Shown: positions 1-8,375 of the stretch, in pieces | Layout: the number at the start of each line of letters is the position of its first letter | Position numbering within the stretch: position 1 is the stretch's first letter | Origin: Desulfobacteraceae bacterium Eth-SRB2 | GTDB taxonomy: Bacteria; Desulfobacterota; Desulfobacteria; Desulfobacterales; UBA11574 | Assembly (NCBI GenBank): GCA_004193595.1 | Contig: RPGQ01000028.1 | Coordinates: 1-32,585, forward strand | Reading direction: 5' to 3' | DNA length: 32,585 nt | The notes under the pieces: generated by a model | The model's database searches: none | What the model was told of the DNA's origin: nothing | The model's input: the letters and a program-made list of their open reading frames with translations, nothing else | Made by a program: the position numbers and the translations under genes

Positions 1-250
1 TAATAAAATCAATGGGTTAGAGCTCAACGTAACTTTCATAACTATCTGATATCATTGGAAATTTTTAAATCGAGTTTTAGCGTTTGCACTATCCGCGCGA
101 ATTTAAAACTGGGAAACTTCAGTTATAGAATTATCGCAAAATGAAATATCAACAATAGAAAAATCAATAAATAAATATATAAAGATTGTAAATGAATATA
201 AAGATGAAATAAAAAAGCGAGATAATGAAGGTTTAAATATCTTAATCGAA

Positions 251-553
251 ATGCTGGATGCGGAAGATAAAATAGGAGCCTTTAATTATTTAAAAACCTA
301 TAAAGAATATCTTATCGTTTATAAAAAGTGTTTGATATTTTCTCGTGATAATTTTGATGCCATTATGAATGGAAAAGAACCTGAAACGAAAGAGTATGAT
401 GTTCTATATGCTATTTATCAATCTGAGGGTAATAAACTGAATGATGCCAATTTGCAGAAAGAGAAGGCTTTGAAAGAATATTTAGAAAAACACTCGGAGT
501 TTATTGACCATATGAAACAAGCCCAAAAAAGATTAGAAAAAGCTGGCAATTAA
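251..553 (+). CDS. Small charged hypothetical protein, probably 5'-truncated
   Basis: I do not recognise the family. The 100-residue product from ATG 251 is lysine- and glutamate-rich, predicted helical, with no signal peptide or membrane segment. The same frame stays open upstream to an in-frame TAA at 104-106. The 48 codons from 107 look equally protein-like (for example EISTIEKSINKYIKIVNEY), yet contain no ATG, GTG or TTG, and there is no Shine-Dalgarno before ATG 251. The likeliest reading is that the original gene began further left and lost its start by recombination near 100-120. Starting at 251 is therefore only a default. Base composition is very AT-rich, unlike the core genes on the right. 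Confidence 0.5.
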   Translation: MLDAEDKIGAFNYLKTYKEYLIVYKKCLIFSRDNFDAIMNGKEPETKEYDVLYAIYQSEGNKLNDANLQKEKALKEYLEKHSEFIDHMKQAQKRLEKAGN

Positions 554-850
554 AATTTGCACGCTGTGTCCCGACCTCTTTCATACTGCTCATTGGCACA
601 ATACCACATGAAAATTAACCTTTTCGATATAGACCCATCTGATATATTGTCCATTCAGCCCAATGAAAAATATGGAAAATAGAGCGTTATTAGGGGAAAA
701 AGTGGCGTTCAGTTTCCCTTAGTCAGTTCTTGACCTACATAATTCTGCTAAATAAGATTGACAGGTAATCAAGTCTCATATACAAAAAATTATCATAAGT
801 CCGTATGGTTATGTATGTAAAACAGTCTTAATGAATTAGGGGAACCGGCA

Positions 851-1111
851 ATGAAAGCGGAAGATAAAGTTTTAGCAGTTCTGGACAACCCATTGACAAA
901 TATTGAAATCAAGAAAATTACCGGTCTTAATTCGGATGAAGTAAGAAAAGCACTCCGAACACTTCGAAATCAGGATCAAATATATTCAAAAGGTTATACT
1001 TCGGCTCGAAGACATATGCGTCTCACCACCGCTATCGATGAAATTTTTAAAAAACTATCGGAAATAGGCAGGCGTTTAGAATATGTTGAGAATAATATAA
1101 AACTTCGCTAA
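851..1111 (+). CDS. Small winged-helix/HTH DNA-binding protein
   Basis: An 86-residue protein whose first ~60 residues read as a winged helix-turn-helix: a helix (EDKVLAVLDNP), then a HTH (TNIEIKKITGLNSDEVRKALRTL), then a short wing (QDQIYSKGY). The C-terminal ~25 residues (IDEIFKKLSEIGRRLEYVENNI) form an amphipathic helix that could dimerise. AGGGGAAC at 839-846 is a good ribosome site for ATG 851. It stands alone, with no partner gene overlapping it. The role is probably transcriptional regulation; the target is unknown. This is inferred from the fold pattern only. Confidence 0.6.
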   Translation: MKAEDKVLAVLDNPLTNIEIKKITGLNSDEVRKALRTLRNQDQIYSKGYTSARRHMRLTTAIDEIFKKLSEIGRRLEYVENNIKLR

Positions 1112-1285
1112 AAACCTCACTAATAAAATTTGCAAATCCATAAACATAACCAGGGAGTGCTATGGAATGAATATAAAGACCCCATTTTTCAATTAGAGAG
1201 GTGTTTTTTTTGTTTTTAAGGATCATTAATTAAATGTTGGTGAAAAACGGACATAGAAAATAGTAAATTTACGGAGAGATAGTTG

Positions 1286-2752
1286 ATGATGAAATTAATA
1301 AATAAAACAGTATTAACAAAACTACTTACAGTGTTTCTTCTGATGGGGTTTTTGTCGATAAATGTTGTGCCAAAGGTGGATGCTGAATCCATTAAAACAA
1401 CTATACAAGAGGCTGAGCGGGGAGATGCTTCTGCTCAATTTAATCTTGGAAATTGTTATCGAATTGGGCAAGGAGTAGCGCAGGATTACAAACAGGCTAT
1501 TTACTGGATCAGAAAATCTGCTGAGCAGGGATTTGCTGAGGCTCAATATAATCTTGGATATTTGCATTATTCTGGCAATGGAGTACAACAGGATTACGAA
1601 CAGGCTATTTACTGGTACAAGAAATCTGCTAAACAAGGAAATTCTAACGCTCAATATAATCTTGGATATATGTATTCTTCTGGGGGTGGAGTACCACAGG
1701 ACTATAAACAGGCTTTCTACTGGTATAAGAAATCTGCTGAGCAGGGAGATGCTTCTGCTCAATATAATCTTGGGGAATTGCATTTTTTTGGAAATGGAAT
1801 ACCACAGGACTACAAACAGGCTGCATACTGGTTCAAGAAATCTGCGGAGCAGGGACATGCTAAAGCTCAATTAAATCTTGGAGCAATGTATTACAATGGT
1901 CAAGGCGTTCCTCAAAATTACAAATTCGCATATGCATGGAGTAGTTTGGCTGCAGCACAAGGGGATGAACGTGCAAAAGAAAATAGAACTCTTGCCGCAA
2001 GTTTTTTATCACCACAACAATTAGTCCAAGCCCAAGAACTTGCATCTAAAATACGATACAAAATAGACCATCCATCTGAATCACAGGAATCGCAACCTTC
2101 AATATCAAAAACCGAAAAAAAGGTTAACGGCTTAGGAACAGGTTTTATTATATCAAAAGATGGATATATTTTAACCTGCCACCATGTCATCAAAGATGGA
2201 AATGAGATTAAAATAGCTGTTGGAGGAAACATATACCCTGCAAAACTTATCCGTAATGACCCACACAATGATCTGGCTTTATTAAAAATAAATGGTTCTT
2301 TCCAGGCAATAGCATTCTCCTCAAAACGTTCTGCTAAAATGGGGCAAGAAGTTTTCACTATTGGTTTTCCTAATCCTATTTTGCAGGGAGTGAGCGCTAA
2401 GTTTACCAAGGGGACAATAAATAGCCTTACCGGTTTTCAGGATGATATACGACTTTATCAGATAAGCGTACCCGTTCAACCTGGTAATTCTGGTGGGGCA
2501 TTATTAGATGATAACGGTAATATTCTTGGTGTGATTATGGCACAACTTGATGCAAAAACGACGTTCAAAATATCAGGAAGTTTACCTCAAAACGTTAATT
2601 ACGCAATCAAAAGCATTTATGCACAGGCTATGTTTGATACAGTCCCTGGAGTATCTGATAAATTGCTTGCACCATCAAAGAAACAATCTTTTGATAATGT
2701 TGTGAATAGAGTCAAGAAAAGCACTGTAATGGTTTTGAGTTATAAAGAATAA
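1286..2752 (+). CDS. Secreted Sel1-repeat protein with trypsin-like (DegP-type) serine protease domain
   Basis: Positions are counted from an in-frame TTG at 1283. ATG 1286 or 1289 behind GGAGAG (1273-1278) is the likelier start. Residues 1-35 are a signal peptide (LLTVFLLMGFLSINVV core, VDA cleavage), so the protein acts in the periplasm or outside. Residues 47-226 are five tandem 36-residue Sel1-like repeats (A-x-A-Q-x-N-L-G ... G-V-x-Q-D-Y-K-Q-A), a helical solenoid used for protein contacts. Residues ~283-450 are a chymotrypsin-fold peptidase with an intact triad: His301 in TCHHVI, Asp330 in HNDLALL, Ser403 in QPGNSGGAL. No PDZ domain follows, unlike DegP/HtrA. A Sel1-to-protease order suggests that the repeats recruit a substrate or partner. 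The gene is intact and monocistronic. Confidence 0.85.
   Translation: MMKLINKTVLTKLLTVFLLMGFLSINVVPKVDAESIKTTIQEAERGDASAQFNLGNCYRIGQGVAQDYKQAIYWIRKSAEQGFAEAQYNLGYLHYSGNGVQQDYEQAIYWYKKSAKQGNSNAQYNLGYMYSSGGGVPQDYKQAFYWYKKSAEQGDASAQYNLGELHFFGNGIPQDYKQAAYWFKKSAEQGHAKAQLNLGAMYYNGQGVPQNYKFAYAWSSLAAAQGDERAKENRTLAASFLSPQQLVQAQELASKIRYKIDHPSESQESQPSISKTEKKVNGLGTGFIISKDGYILTCHHVIKDGNEIKIAVGGNIYPAKLIRNDPHNDLALLKINGSFQAIAFSSKRSAKMGQEVFTIGFPNPILQGVSAKFTKGTINSLTGFQDDIRLYQISVPVQPGNSGGALLDDNGNILGVIMAQLDAKTTFKISGSLPQNVNYAIKSIYAQAMFDTVPGVSDKLLAPSKKQSFDNVVNRVKKSTVMVLSYKE
1421..1960 (+). repeat. Five in-frame 108-bp tandem repeats encoding Sel1 units
   Basis: Five units of exactly 108 bp (36 codons) lie end to end inside the Sel1-protease gene. 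Units share phrases such as GCTCAATATAATCTTGGAT and GTACCACAGGACTAYAAACAG at nearly every position, so DNA-level identity is high. That favours recent duplication or homogenisation and makes unit number a likely variable between strains. Confidence 0.85.
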
Positions 2753-3252
2753 TTTAAAAGCTGACATATATTATTGCAAATGCGGTTCAAATGGGTCGTA
2801 CATATCCCACTCGATTCTGGCTACTTATTCCACCTGAACCATTCACAAAAGCCCTCTATCCAGCCAATTTAACTTTTTCCGTACGTACGGAAATCGTAAA
2901 ATAACGCTTACGCAGAATTCTGCGGAAGCGATTCAGAATATACCATCCCTGTTTTTTATCAAAAGCCGTGATCGTCCAAACCTGTGAGACCGTCCAATGA
3001 TTGTCCGTTTTAACTTACTGATATTATGGCATCTGGACGATAAGGACGATGATTTACACAGTCTTATAGCGGATAATTCAATTGTTGATTTCTGAAGGAA
3101 ATTATAACCATCAGCGAGGCTCTTGTAAAAATGTTAAAAGGCAGCAATCTTCACACAAGCTCGCCGTTCGGCCTGTATGGAGCGTAGCGGAATAGCGGTC
3201 AGGTGGAGATCCTTGTTCGGAATGTACTTCTTTGCATGCCTACTCATAGCTG
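2753..3252. other. Intergenic stretch with two adjacent palindromes
   Basis: No credible gene on either strand. It holds an 18-bp perfect palindrome (2876-2893) and, 11 bp on, a 26-bp near-perfect palindrome (2905-2930, one mismatched pair) centred on CGCAGAATTCTGCG. The rest shows nothing recognisable. Confidence 0.6.
2876..2930. repeat. Twin palindromes
   Basis: TTTCCGTACGTACGGAAA (2876-2893) equals its own reverse complement. CGCTT-A-CGCAGAATTCTGCG-G-AAGCG (2905-2930) is symmetric except for one pair. Neither is followed by a T-run, so terminator function is unlikely. They could be protein binding sites or remnants of a mobile-element end. Confidence 0.6.
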
Positions 3253-3582
3253 CTATTGAAACAAATAGAGAAAGGTCATATTCGGGTTATTACTGCGCAC
3301 GTTTTTAACACCGGTTTCGATAACCTTTCCGTCCATAAAGATGATAAAAAAGTCACACTTTTCCCAAAGGGATACGTTGGCGTTGCAATATTGATTTGTA
3401 TATTGATAAAGTGTATAGATAGATCCGTCTTTTTCGACCGATTTGAAGCTGTCTCTACGGCCCATAACAGCGTCTACCTCTTGAAGTGTCATACCTGGAT
3501 CAATATTTCTCATTTTCTGTACACCTGAAGCACATCCTACTAAAGACACGAAAAAAATAATTAGGCCAAGTTTTCTGATCAT
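3253..3582 (-). CDS. Small lipoprotein
   Basis: A 109-residue protein with a lipoprotein signal: MIRKLGLIIFFVSLVGC, where LVGC is the lipobox and Cys17 the lipidated residue, so it is membrane-anchored in the envelope. The mature part includes PGMTLQEVDAVMGRRD, a helix-turn pattern like that of BamE/SmpA-type small lipoproteins, then a beta-rich stretch with Cys residues (QYCNANVSLWEKCDF). GGGAGGT at 3587-3593 (minus-strand reading) is a strong ribosome site for this ATG. BamE relationship is suggested, not shown. It is monocistronic. Confidence 0.7.
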   Translation of the reverse strand: MIRKLGLIIFFVSLVGCASGVQKMRNIDPGMTLQEVDAVMGRRDSFKSVEKDGSIYTLYQYTNQYCNANVSLWEKCDFFIIFMDGKVIETGVKNVRSNNPNMTFLYLFQ

Positions 3583-3732
3583 TGATACCTCCCGATGTTT
3601 GGCAAATATTTCGGAACAATATTCAGTATGAGGGCTTTGGGAAAAGCCCGAAGCGGACTATAGTTGCATAATACCCAACTTCGATGTAAGGGTAAGCGAT
3701 CGGCTAAATTATTTGTCAGCTGCTTTATTGAA

Positions 3733-4473
3733 TCATACCGGATCATTCAACATGCCTGCTGCAAAGAAATCAGATGCTAACTGCTGCATGAACTTTACAG
3801 CTGGCCCCCCAACCTTAAAAACAGGAAGTCGCCCATCTCTTGAAAGAAACACTTCTTTATGTGGAAAACGAGCCGAGTGATTCGAGACTATGAACAGCCA
3901 GAATAACCCGCCAAAAACAGCTCGATAGGCCGAGTGACCGTCGAGTTTCGAGGGGAGCCTCTCGGGAGGATAAAGAAATTCCTGCATCAGTTCTTGGCCC
4001 AACGCTGGCAACATCAGAATTGATCCGTATTCATGAGCCTCACCAGGACGGTTCTCGAATAGCATCTTCCGAATCCTCTCGGCATGAGGCCCCAAGTCGA
4101 TCCTGTTTATTTCTGGTCTGCTCGTGATGGATGCTCGCCAAATCAAGGACATCTGGAATAATTTAAAGGGAGTGTATTGCAGACCTGAAAATACAACCAC
4201 CCGATTATCCTCAATTAGCTTTAATGGCTGATTATTGAAAACATCTCGAGCGTACCCTTCCCACTTGCTAAACCGCTGTTCGCATTCATGGCATAAAAGT
4301 CTTTCATAAATCCCTCTTGGGCGTGTCCCTCTTCTCTTCTTCACATCCGTGGAAAGAACAAAAAACCGATGATTATCGTCATAAAGCTCTTTGTAAAGCC
4401 ATTCTGGGAAGATATGGGACTCCCTCAGTGGCTTGTCCTCCTTGCATAATCTACACACCATATTTTTTCGCAA
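3733..4473 (-). CDS. HNH-like zinc-motif protein of unknown function
   Basis: A 246-residue protein with an N-terminal CxxC (Cys7, Cys10), then ESHIFPEWL (His20), then LLCHECE (Cys61, Cys64). This C-x2-C...H...C-x2-C spacing is typical of HNH/treble-clef nuclease-like domains. The rest (~75-246) is an alpha/beta region I do not recognise. The frame opens with TTG at 4471-4473, and ATG four codons later (4459-4461) is an alternative; neither has a clear ribosome site. It could be a nuclease of a defence or mobile element or a structural zinc domain. GC content is higher than in the genes to its left, suggesting a separate origin. Confidence 0.6.
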   Translation of the reverse strand: MRKNMVCRLCKEDKPLRESHIFPEWLYKELYDDNHRFFVLSTDVKKRRGTRPRGIYERLLCHECEQRFSKWEGYARDVFNNQPLKLIEDNRVVVFSGLQYTPFKLFQMSLIWRASITSRPEINRIDLGPHAERIRKMLFENRPGEAHEYGSILMLPALGQELMQEFLYPPERLPSKLDGHSAYRAVFGGLFWLFIVSNHSARFPHKEVFLSRDGRLPVFKVGGPAVKFMQQLASDFFAAGMLNDPV

Positions 4474-5203
4474 TCAATTTAAACCTATAACGAAATGCTG
4501 TCCAATCGGCTGCATTTTTAGGGTTGTTGATCCCGAACAGCACGGAAAATTGTCCATGGCTCTTATAAAAGGCTGATTTTCGCCTTGAAAATGCGTCTGA
4601 CAGCACAGAAAACTATTGGAATATAAAGAGATTAAAATATATTTGGTTTTATTTTGCATAAAAGTAATGAATTGTCAATCTTTCCAACCATACTATCTGT
4701 CAAATACAAATCTGATCATCACCCTCAAGAGACCACCGAATTTGATACTGTATATTTGTTTGGACAGCTTTATCCAAGCGGTCAAGGTTTGTGGACACCA
4801 CATAATAATAGAGTTCCGTAAAACAGAAATTTTCAACGATAGGGAGAGAATGCTTTTTGATAAAAAAGAGAGAGAGAAACTATTATTATCTTATACTACC
4901 TACCCAAAAAAAAACCAAATACCAACTTCCAGTGGAATAATCCCAACACACAACCCACCAACAATCCAAACCCAACTACCATTACTAAGGTGTTTTACTC
5001 TAAACCCTTATTGGTGAAGGGCTTACAGAAATCATTAGATTTGGAAAAGAATGGATTTCTGATACGCCATACAATCGCCTAATTACTTCTCAACCCACTT
5101 CTTTTACAATCTAAATATACTCTCCCAGACCGCCCAGGAGCGTCGTATACAGGGGTTCTCCATTCTATCCATACCCAAGCATGTCCCAGAGAACCCACCA
5201 TTT
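4474..5203. other. Gene-free stretch left of the group II intron
   Basis: No convincing gene. A 133-codon open frame (4616-5017, +) has no ribosome site and an unlikely composition. From about 4890 to 4985 the plus strand is almost without G (A and C dominate), a marked strand asymmetry. The last ~100 bases are the 5' exon of the intron. Confidence 0.5.
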
Positions 5204-6039
5204 GTGTGAATGGTGTCGCGTCTTGAATAGTGAATGTACGAGGTCGAAAGACCGTTATCTATTAACCTGAAAGGAGGTTATCATATCAGTTGCCCTTACG
5301 GGTATGTAGGCAGAGGGCGGGTTCGTGTGGTAACACACGGGCTGAACTTGCCCCGACACGGTACCCAGGAGGCTCGTGTAGCACGGGTCGTACCCAGCCA
5401 GGGGTGCTTGCCAAAACCGCAGGCCGTAGCATAAAGAGAACGGTGCAGCCTCGTAATTCAAGGTTGGACAGGTATAGCTGGGAGAGTCCAACTGTGGGAA
5501 AAACCCGGCAAAGCCGGGATACACGCCGATCCTCTATTCACTTGGAGAAGGCCGGAGCTTGCAGGGAAGCAAAGGGCATGTGCACCTGCAGGGAACCCGG
5601 GGTAAGGCCGACGGCATGCGGTGACAGATAACGGAGGGAAGACCTGAGATCCCAGCGTCTCCGCAGGACTCCGCCTGCGGTAAGCCGCCAACAAGTCGGG
5701 TGAAACCGGCAAGATGGAGGTGATGGGCGTAGGGAAGTCGGAGTGGCCTGGAAGTGATGACGGGCAGGACAACATAACCTGTCTTGAGCGTGGGGCCATA
5801 CTTCGACCGCGTTTAGGCAGTGAGTTGAAATGCGAAACAGTGGTTAGATGAGATGGTAAGGATGATGTGCGGGTTTACGGGGACCTCGCTTTAACAAAAC
5901 CCAGCCGATAGCCGTTGGGGAATGGTGCGACCATCGGGTTAAGAACTCGAACTTTCCCAAATTATCATCGGTCGGTATCGCCAGTTGCATTTCTGACTGG
6001 TAACAGTAAGAAGGCATGAGTGCTTAAAGAGCTATTAAC

Positions 6040-7296
6040 ATGCAGAGTAAAGTTTCTGACTTACAGTCTAAACTGTCCCATGCAGCAAAGCAGTCGCTGG
6101 ATAGGAGATTCGGGGCTCTTTACGATAAGATCTATCGTGAAGATGTTGTTCTGGTGGCCTGGAAACGAGTGAAGGCCAACAAAGGTGCGCCGGGAGTCGA
6201 TAGGCAGGATTTTGAATACATTGAGGATGTTATCGGTGTCGATCAATTCCTGATGGAAGTCCGCGAGCAATTAAAAAGCGAGCGGTATAGACCGCAGCCA
6301 GTGCTGCGATGCTATATCGACAAGCCGGGCAAAGCTGAAAAAAGGCCGCTTGGAATTCCGGTTATTTTTGACCGCGTGTGCCAGATGGCGACTAAAGTGG
6401 TAATCGAACCGATATTTGAGGCCAATTTTCTGGATTGCTCTCACGGATTTCGACCTGGGCGCAGTGCCCACGACGCCATCCGCATAATAGGCCGGGCGAT
6501 AACGTTTAAAGGTCAGCGTATTGTGTTAGACGCTGATATAGCCGGATTTTTTGATAATATTCGGCAGGATATTCTGCTGGAGCTGGTCGAACGACGCATA
6601 GCGGACCGGCGGGTTTTAAAGCTGATTCGCATGTGGCTTGAAGCCGGGGTTATGGAAGACGGTAAACATATCGCATCAAACGGTTTGGGAACCCCACAAG
6701 GCTCTGTGATATCACCCTTGTTGAGTAATATCTACCTGCACGCGTTCGTTAAAATGTTCCAAATGTCGGGAATTCCAGGCACACTGGTAAGGTATGCGGA
6801 TGATTTCGTAATCTTGTTGTGGCGTAACGGAAAGAAGGTAATCAAGCAGGTGGAGCAGATGCTGGGACGTCTTGGGTTGATGCTGCACCCGGATAAAACG
6901 AGTGTGGTTAAAGCCAAAGAGGGTTTTGACTTTCTCGGCGTGCACTTCCGTTTGTGTCCGGTACGAAAAAAGAATTCGAAATTAAAGAAGTATTGTGCCG
7001 TATGGCCTTCAGATCGTTCGATCGGACGGATAAAGCAGCGAATACGCGAAGTAGTAGGGCGGCGTTACAGTCTATCGCTGGAAGAGATGATAAAGGAGCT
7101 GACACCGGTAATAAGGGGTTGGAACAATTATCACAAGGCGACAAGACCAGTGCTCAAGCGGCTCCGCAAACTCAATGCTTTTGTCCGCGAACGGCTGCGA
7201 ATATTCCTGAAGCGGAAGCACAGTGATCAATCGAGGGGCACCTGGAGAGTCCACAACAATTTAGTTGTTCGACTGGGATTATACCAGTTCGGTTAA
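6040..7296 (+). CDS. ltrA: Group II intron reverse transcriptase/maturase (no endonuclease domain)
   Basis: A 418-residue intron-encoded protein that binds its own intron RNA, helps it splice and copies it into new sites. It has the RT signature blocks: KANKGAPGVD (~46-54), PLGIPVIFDRVCQMA (103-117), FRPGRSAHDA (137-146), catalytic D164 in LDADIAGFFD, GTPQGSVISPLLSNIYL (217-233), and YADD at 252-255. Domain X/maturase follows (~328-400, with VIRGWNNYH). The protein stops soon after (VVRLGLYQFG) with no HNH endonuclease, so it probably inserts at replication forks or single-stranded targets. Start ATG 6040 has only a weak upstream site (AAAGAG 6025-6030), as is common inside introns. All motifs are intact. 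Confidence 0.9.
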   Translation: MQSKVSDLQSKLSHAAKQSLDRRFGALYDKIYREDVVLVAWKRVKANKGAPGVDRQDFEYIEDVIGVDQFLMEVREQLKSERYRPQPVLRCYIDKPGKAEKRPLGIPVIFDRVCQMATKVVIEPIFEANFLDCSHGFRPGRSAHDAIRIIGRAITFKGQRIVLDADIAGFFDNIRQDILLELVERRIADRRVLKLIRMWLEAGVMEDGKHIASNGLGTPQGSVISPLLSNIYLHAFVKMFQMSGIPGTLVRYADDFVILLWRNGKKVIKQVEQMLGRLGLMLHPDKTSVVKAKEGFDFLGVHFRLCPVRKKNSKLKKYCAVWPSDRSIGRIKQRIREVVGRRYSLSLEEMIKELTPVIRGWNNYHKATRPVLKRLRKLNAFVRERLRIFLKRKHSDQSRGTWRVHNNLVVRLGLYQFG

Positions 7297-7351
7297 TTGC
7301 TGTAATTCAACGACAACGGTTACTGATAAACACATGGGGAAGGTTGTCGGA

Positions 7352-7384
7352 GAGCCGTACCGGGGAAAACCCGACGTCCGGTTC
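7352..7384 (+). ncRNA. Group II intron domain V
   Basis: GAGCCGTACCGGGG, AAAA loop, CCCGACGTCCGGTTC: a 33-nt hairpin with the AGC catalytic triad in its first strand, a GAAA-like tetraloop and the two-base bulge in the second strand. This is the most conserved part of group II ribozymes and identifies the element independently of the protein. Confidence 0.85.
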
Positions 7385-7493
7385 GACGAGGGGACTAAGG
7401 GAAGGAAGGTATGGAAGTCGGATTGAGGACCACCGGGAAACCAGTGGAATTGCCGCCGATACCTATAGCCACTGCACTGAGGTTCTACTCTAC

Positions 7494-7997
7494 TAAATAT
7501 TTTTTAGCATTAATTTCAGTGTGTTATATTCCAGATTAAACTTATTGGTTATGACCGAAATCGTAGAATGCCCATTGGACTTCAGAGACGCCCCTGAATC
7601 TCAACATCAACGGATAGATTATAGCATAAAAAACACTTATTCATCAATCCTCGAATACATAGAAACCTTCCCGAAAACTTGTAACGCCTCCAATAAAAAA
7701 CTTGATCGCTCTTTTTTGCACAGAAAAATGTGCATCACTGCACAGAAAAATATGCACTCCAATACATCCAAAATGTTAAAACCTATAATATCAACAGGTT
7801 AATTTTTGGCATGCCTGTTGCGAAACAAATTAAGAACATCTGTTTTTATCTCCACCATTCTCATTATTCAGACAAAGTGCAAAACTCCTCCGGGCCGATA
7901 AAAATATCTACTTAATGTTAAATCAAGACGAAAATGTCGGAATGCTGTCATTTCCTATTACATCATTTTAAACCTGATTATTGCAGCAAGAGGTATT
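7494..7997. other. Gene-poor stretch right of the intron
   Basis: AT-rich 3' exon. A 93-codon open frame (7521-7802) has no ribosome site and no recognisable motif, so I do not call it. It contains a near-identical 22-bp direct repeat at 7717-7760. The last bases carry the ribosome site of the ParB-domain gene. Confidence 0.5.
7717..7760 (+). repeat. Two head-to-tail 22-bp repeats, each a small hairpin
   Basis: TGCACAGAAAAATGTGCATC at 7717 and TGCACAGAAAAATATGCACT at 7739 start two 22-bp tandem copies. In the first copy TGCAC and GTGCA can pair around an 8-base loop. The function is unknown. Confidence 0.55.
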
Positions 7998-8375
7998 ATG
8001 GTAAAAACATCCTGCACAGTTCCCATTTCACAGATTATACTGGATGAGGACATATATCCGAGAAGCGGTGTTTATCCAAAACGCGTCTCCATGCTTGCCG
8101 AAAACATGCGGGATGGGTTTAAGATCGATCCTATCGAAGTGCAGATTCATCCGGATTATGATGATAAATACCGCATTCTTGACGGGGCTCATCGCTTGCA
8201 GGCATACAAGGAGATCGGCGCAACCGAAATACCGGTCCACATTATAACGCTGGATGGTTTAGATCCCCTCCTCTATGCCGCTAAAAAAGCGATAGGCCCT
8301 CTCCAGTTAACTGAAGAAGAAGCAGCAATTCCCGCTCATCACGTTATAAGTTCATTTGCCACCACATGTGGATAA
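7998..8375 (+). pseudogene. N-terminal half of a ParB-domain DNA methyltransferase, cut by an insertion
   Basis: 125 residues. Residues ~5-85 are a ParB/sulfiredoxin-like N-terminal domain, with VPISQIILDEDIYPR and YRILDGAHRLQAYKEIG (the DGxHR motif). The native protein continues AAKKAIGPLQLTEEEA (94-109) and is then interrupted; AAIPAHHVISSFATTCG is translated from the insert. The missing remainder starts with the same EEEA at 10357. Joined, they would give one ~480-residue ParB-methyltransferase of the kind carried by phages and islands. AGAGGT (7989-7994) precedes ATG 7998, so the half gene is probably still translated. Whether the short ParB domain alone does anything is unknown. Confidence 0.75.

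Larger units (their letters stand above)
5204..7493 (+). mobile_element. Group II intron with reverse transcriptase ORF
   Basis: About 2.29 kb. The 5' end is placed at GTGTG (5204-5208), which fits the GUGYG start of group II introns; GTGTC at 5214 is a weaker alternative. About 830 bases of GC-rich, hairpin-rich, gene-free sequence (domains I-III) precede the RT gene, which sits in domain IV. A typical domain V follows at 7352-7384, then domain VI, ending CTACTCTAC at 7485-7493, a common bacterial 3' end. The intron is transcribed on the plus strand and should be self-splicing and retro-mobile, since RT and domain V both look intact. Exact ends are inferred from motifs. No gene appears to be interrupted in the flanks. 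Confidence 0.8.

Noticed and set aside
1322..1870. 182-codon frame on the minus strand
   Set aside because: It is the antisense of the Sel1 repeats; its own repeats mirror the 108-bp units, and the sense gene has a signal peptide, ribosome site and catalytic triad.
4616..5017. 133-codon plus-strand frame
   Set aside because: No ribosome site, poor codon pattern and a low-complexity A/C-rich end.
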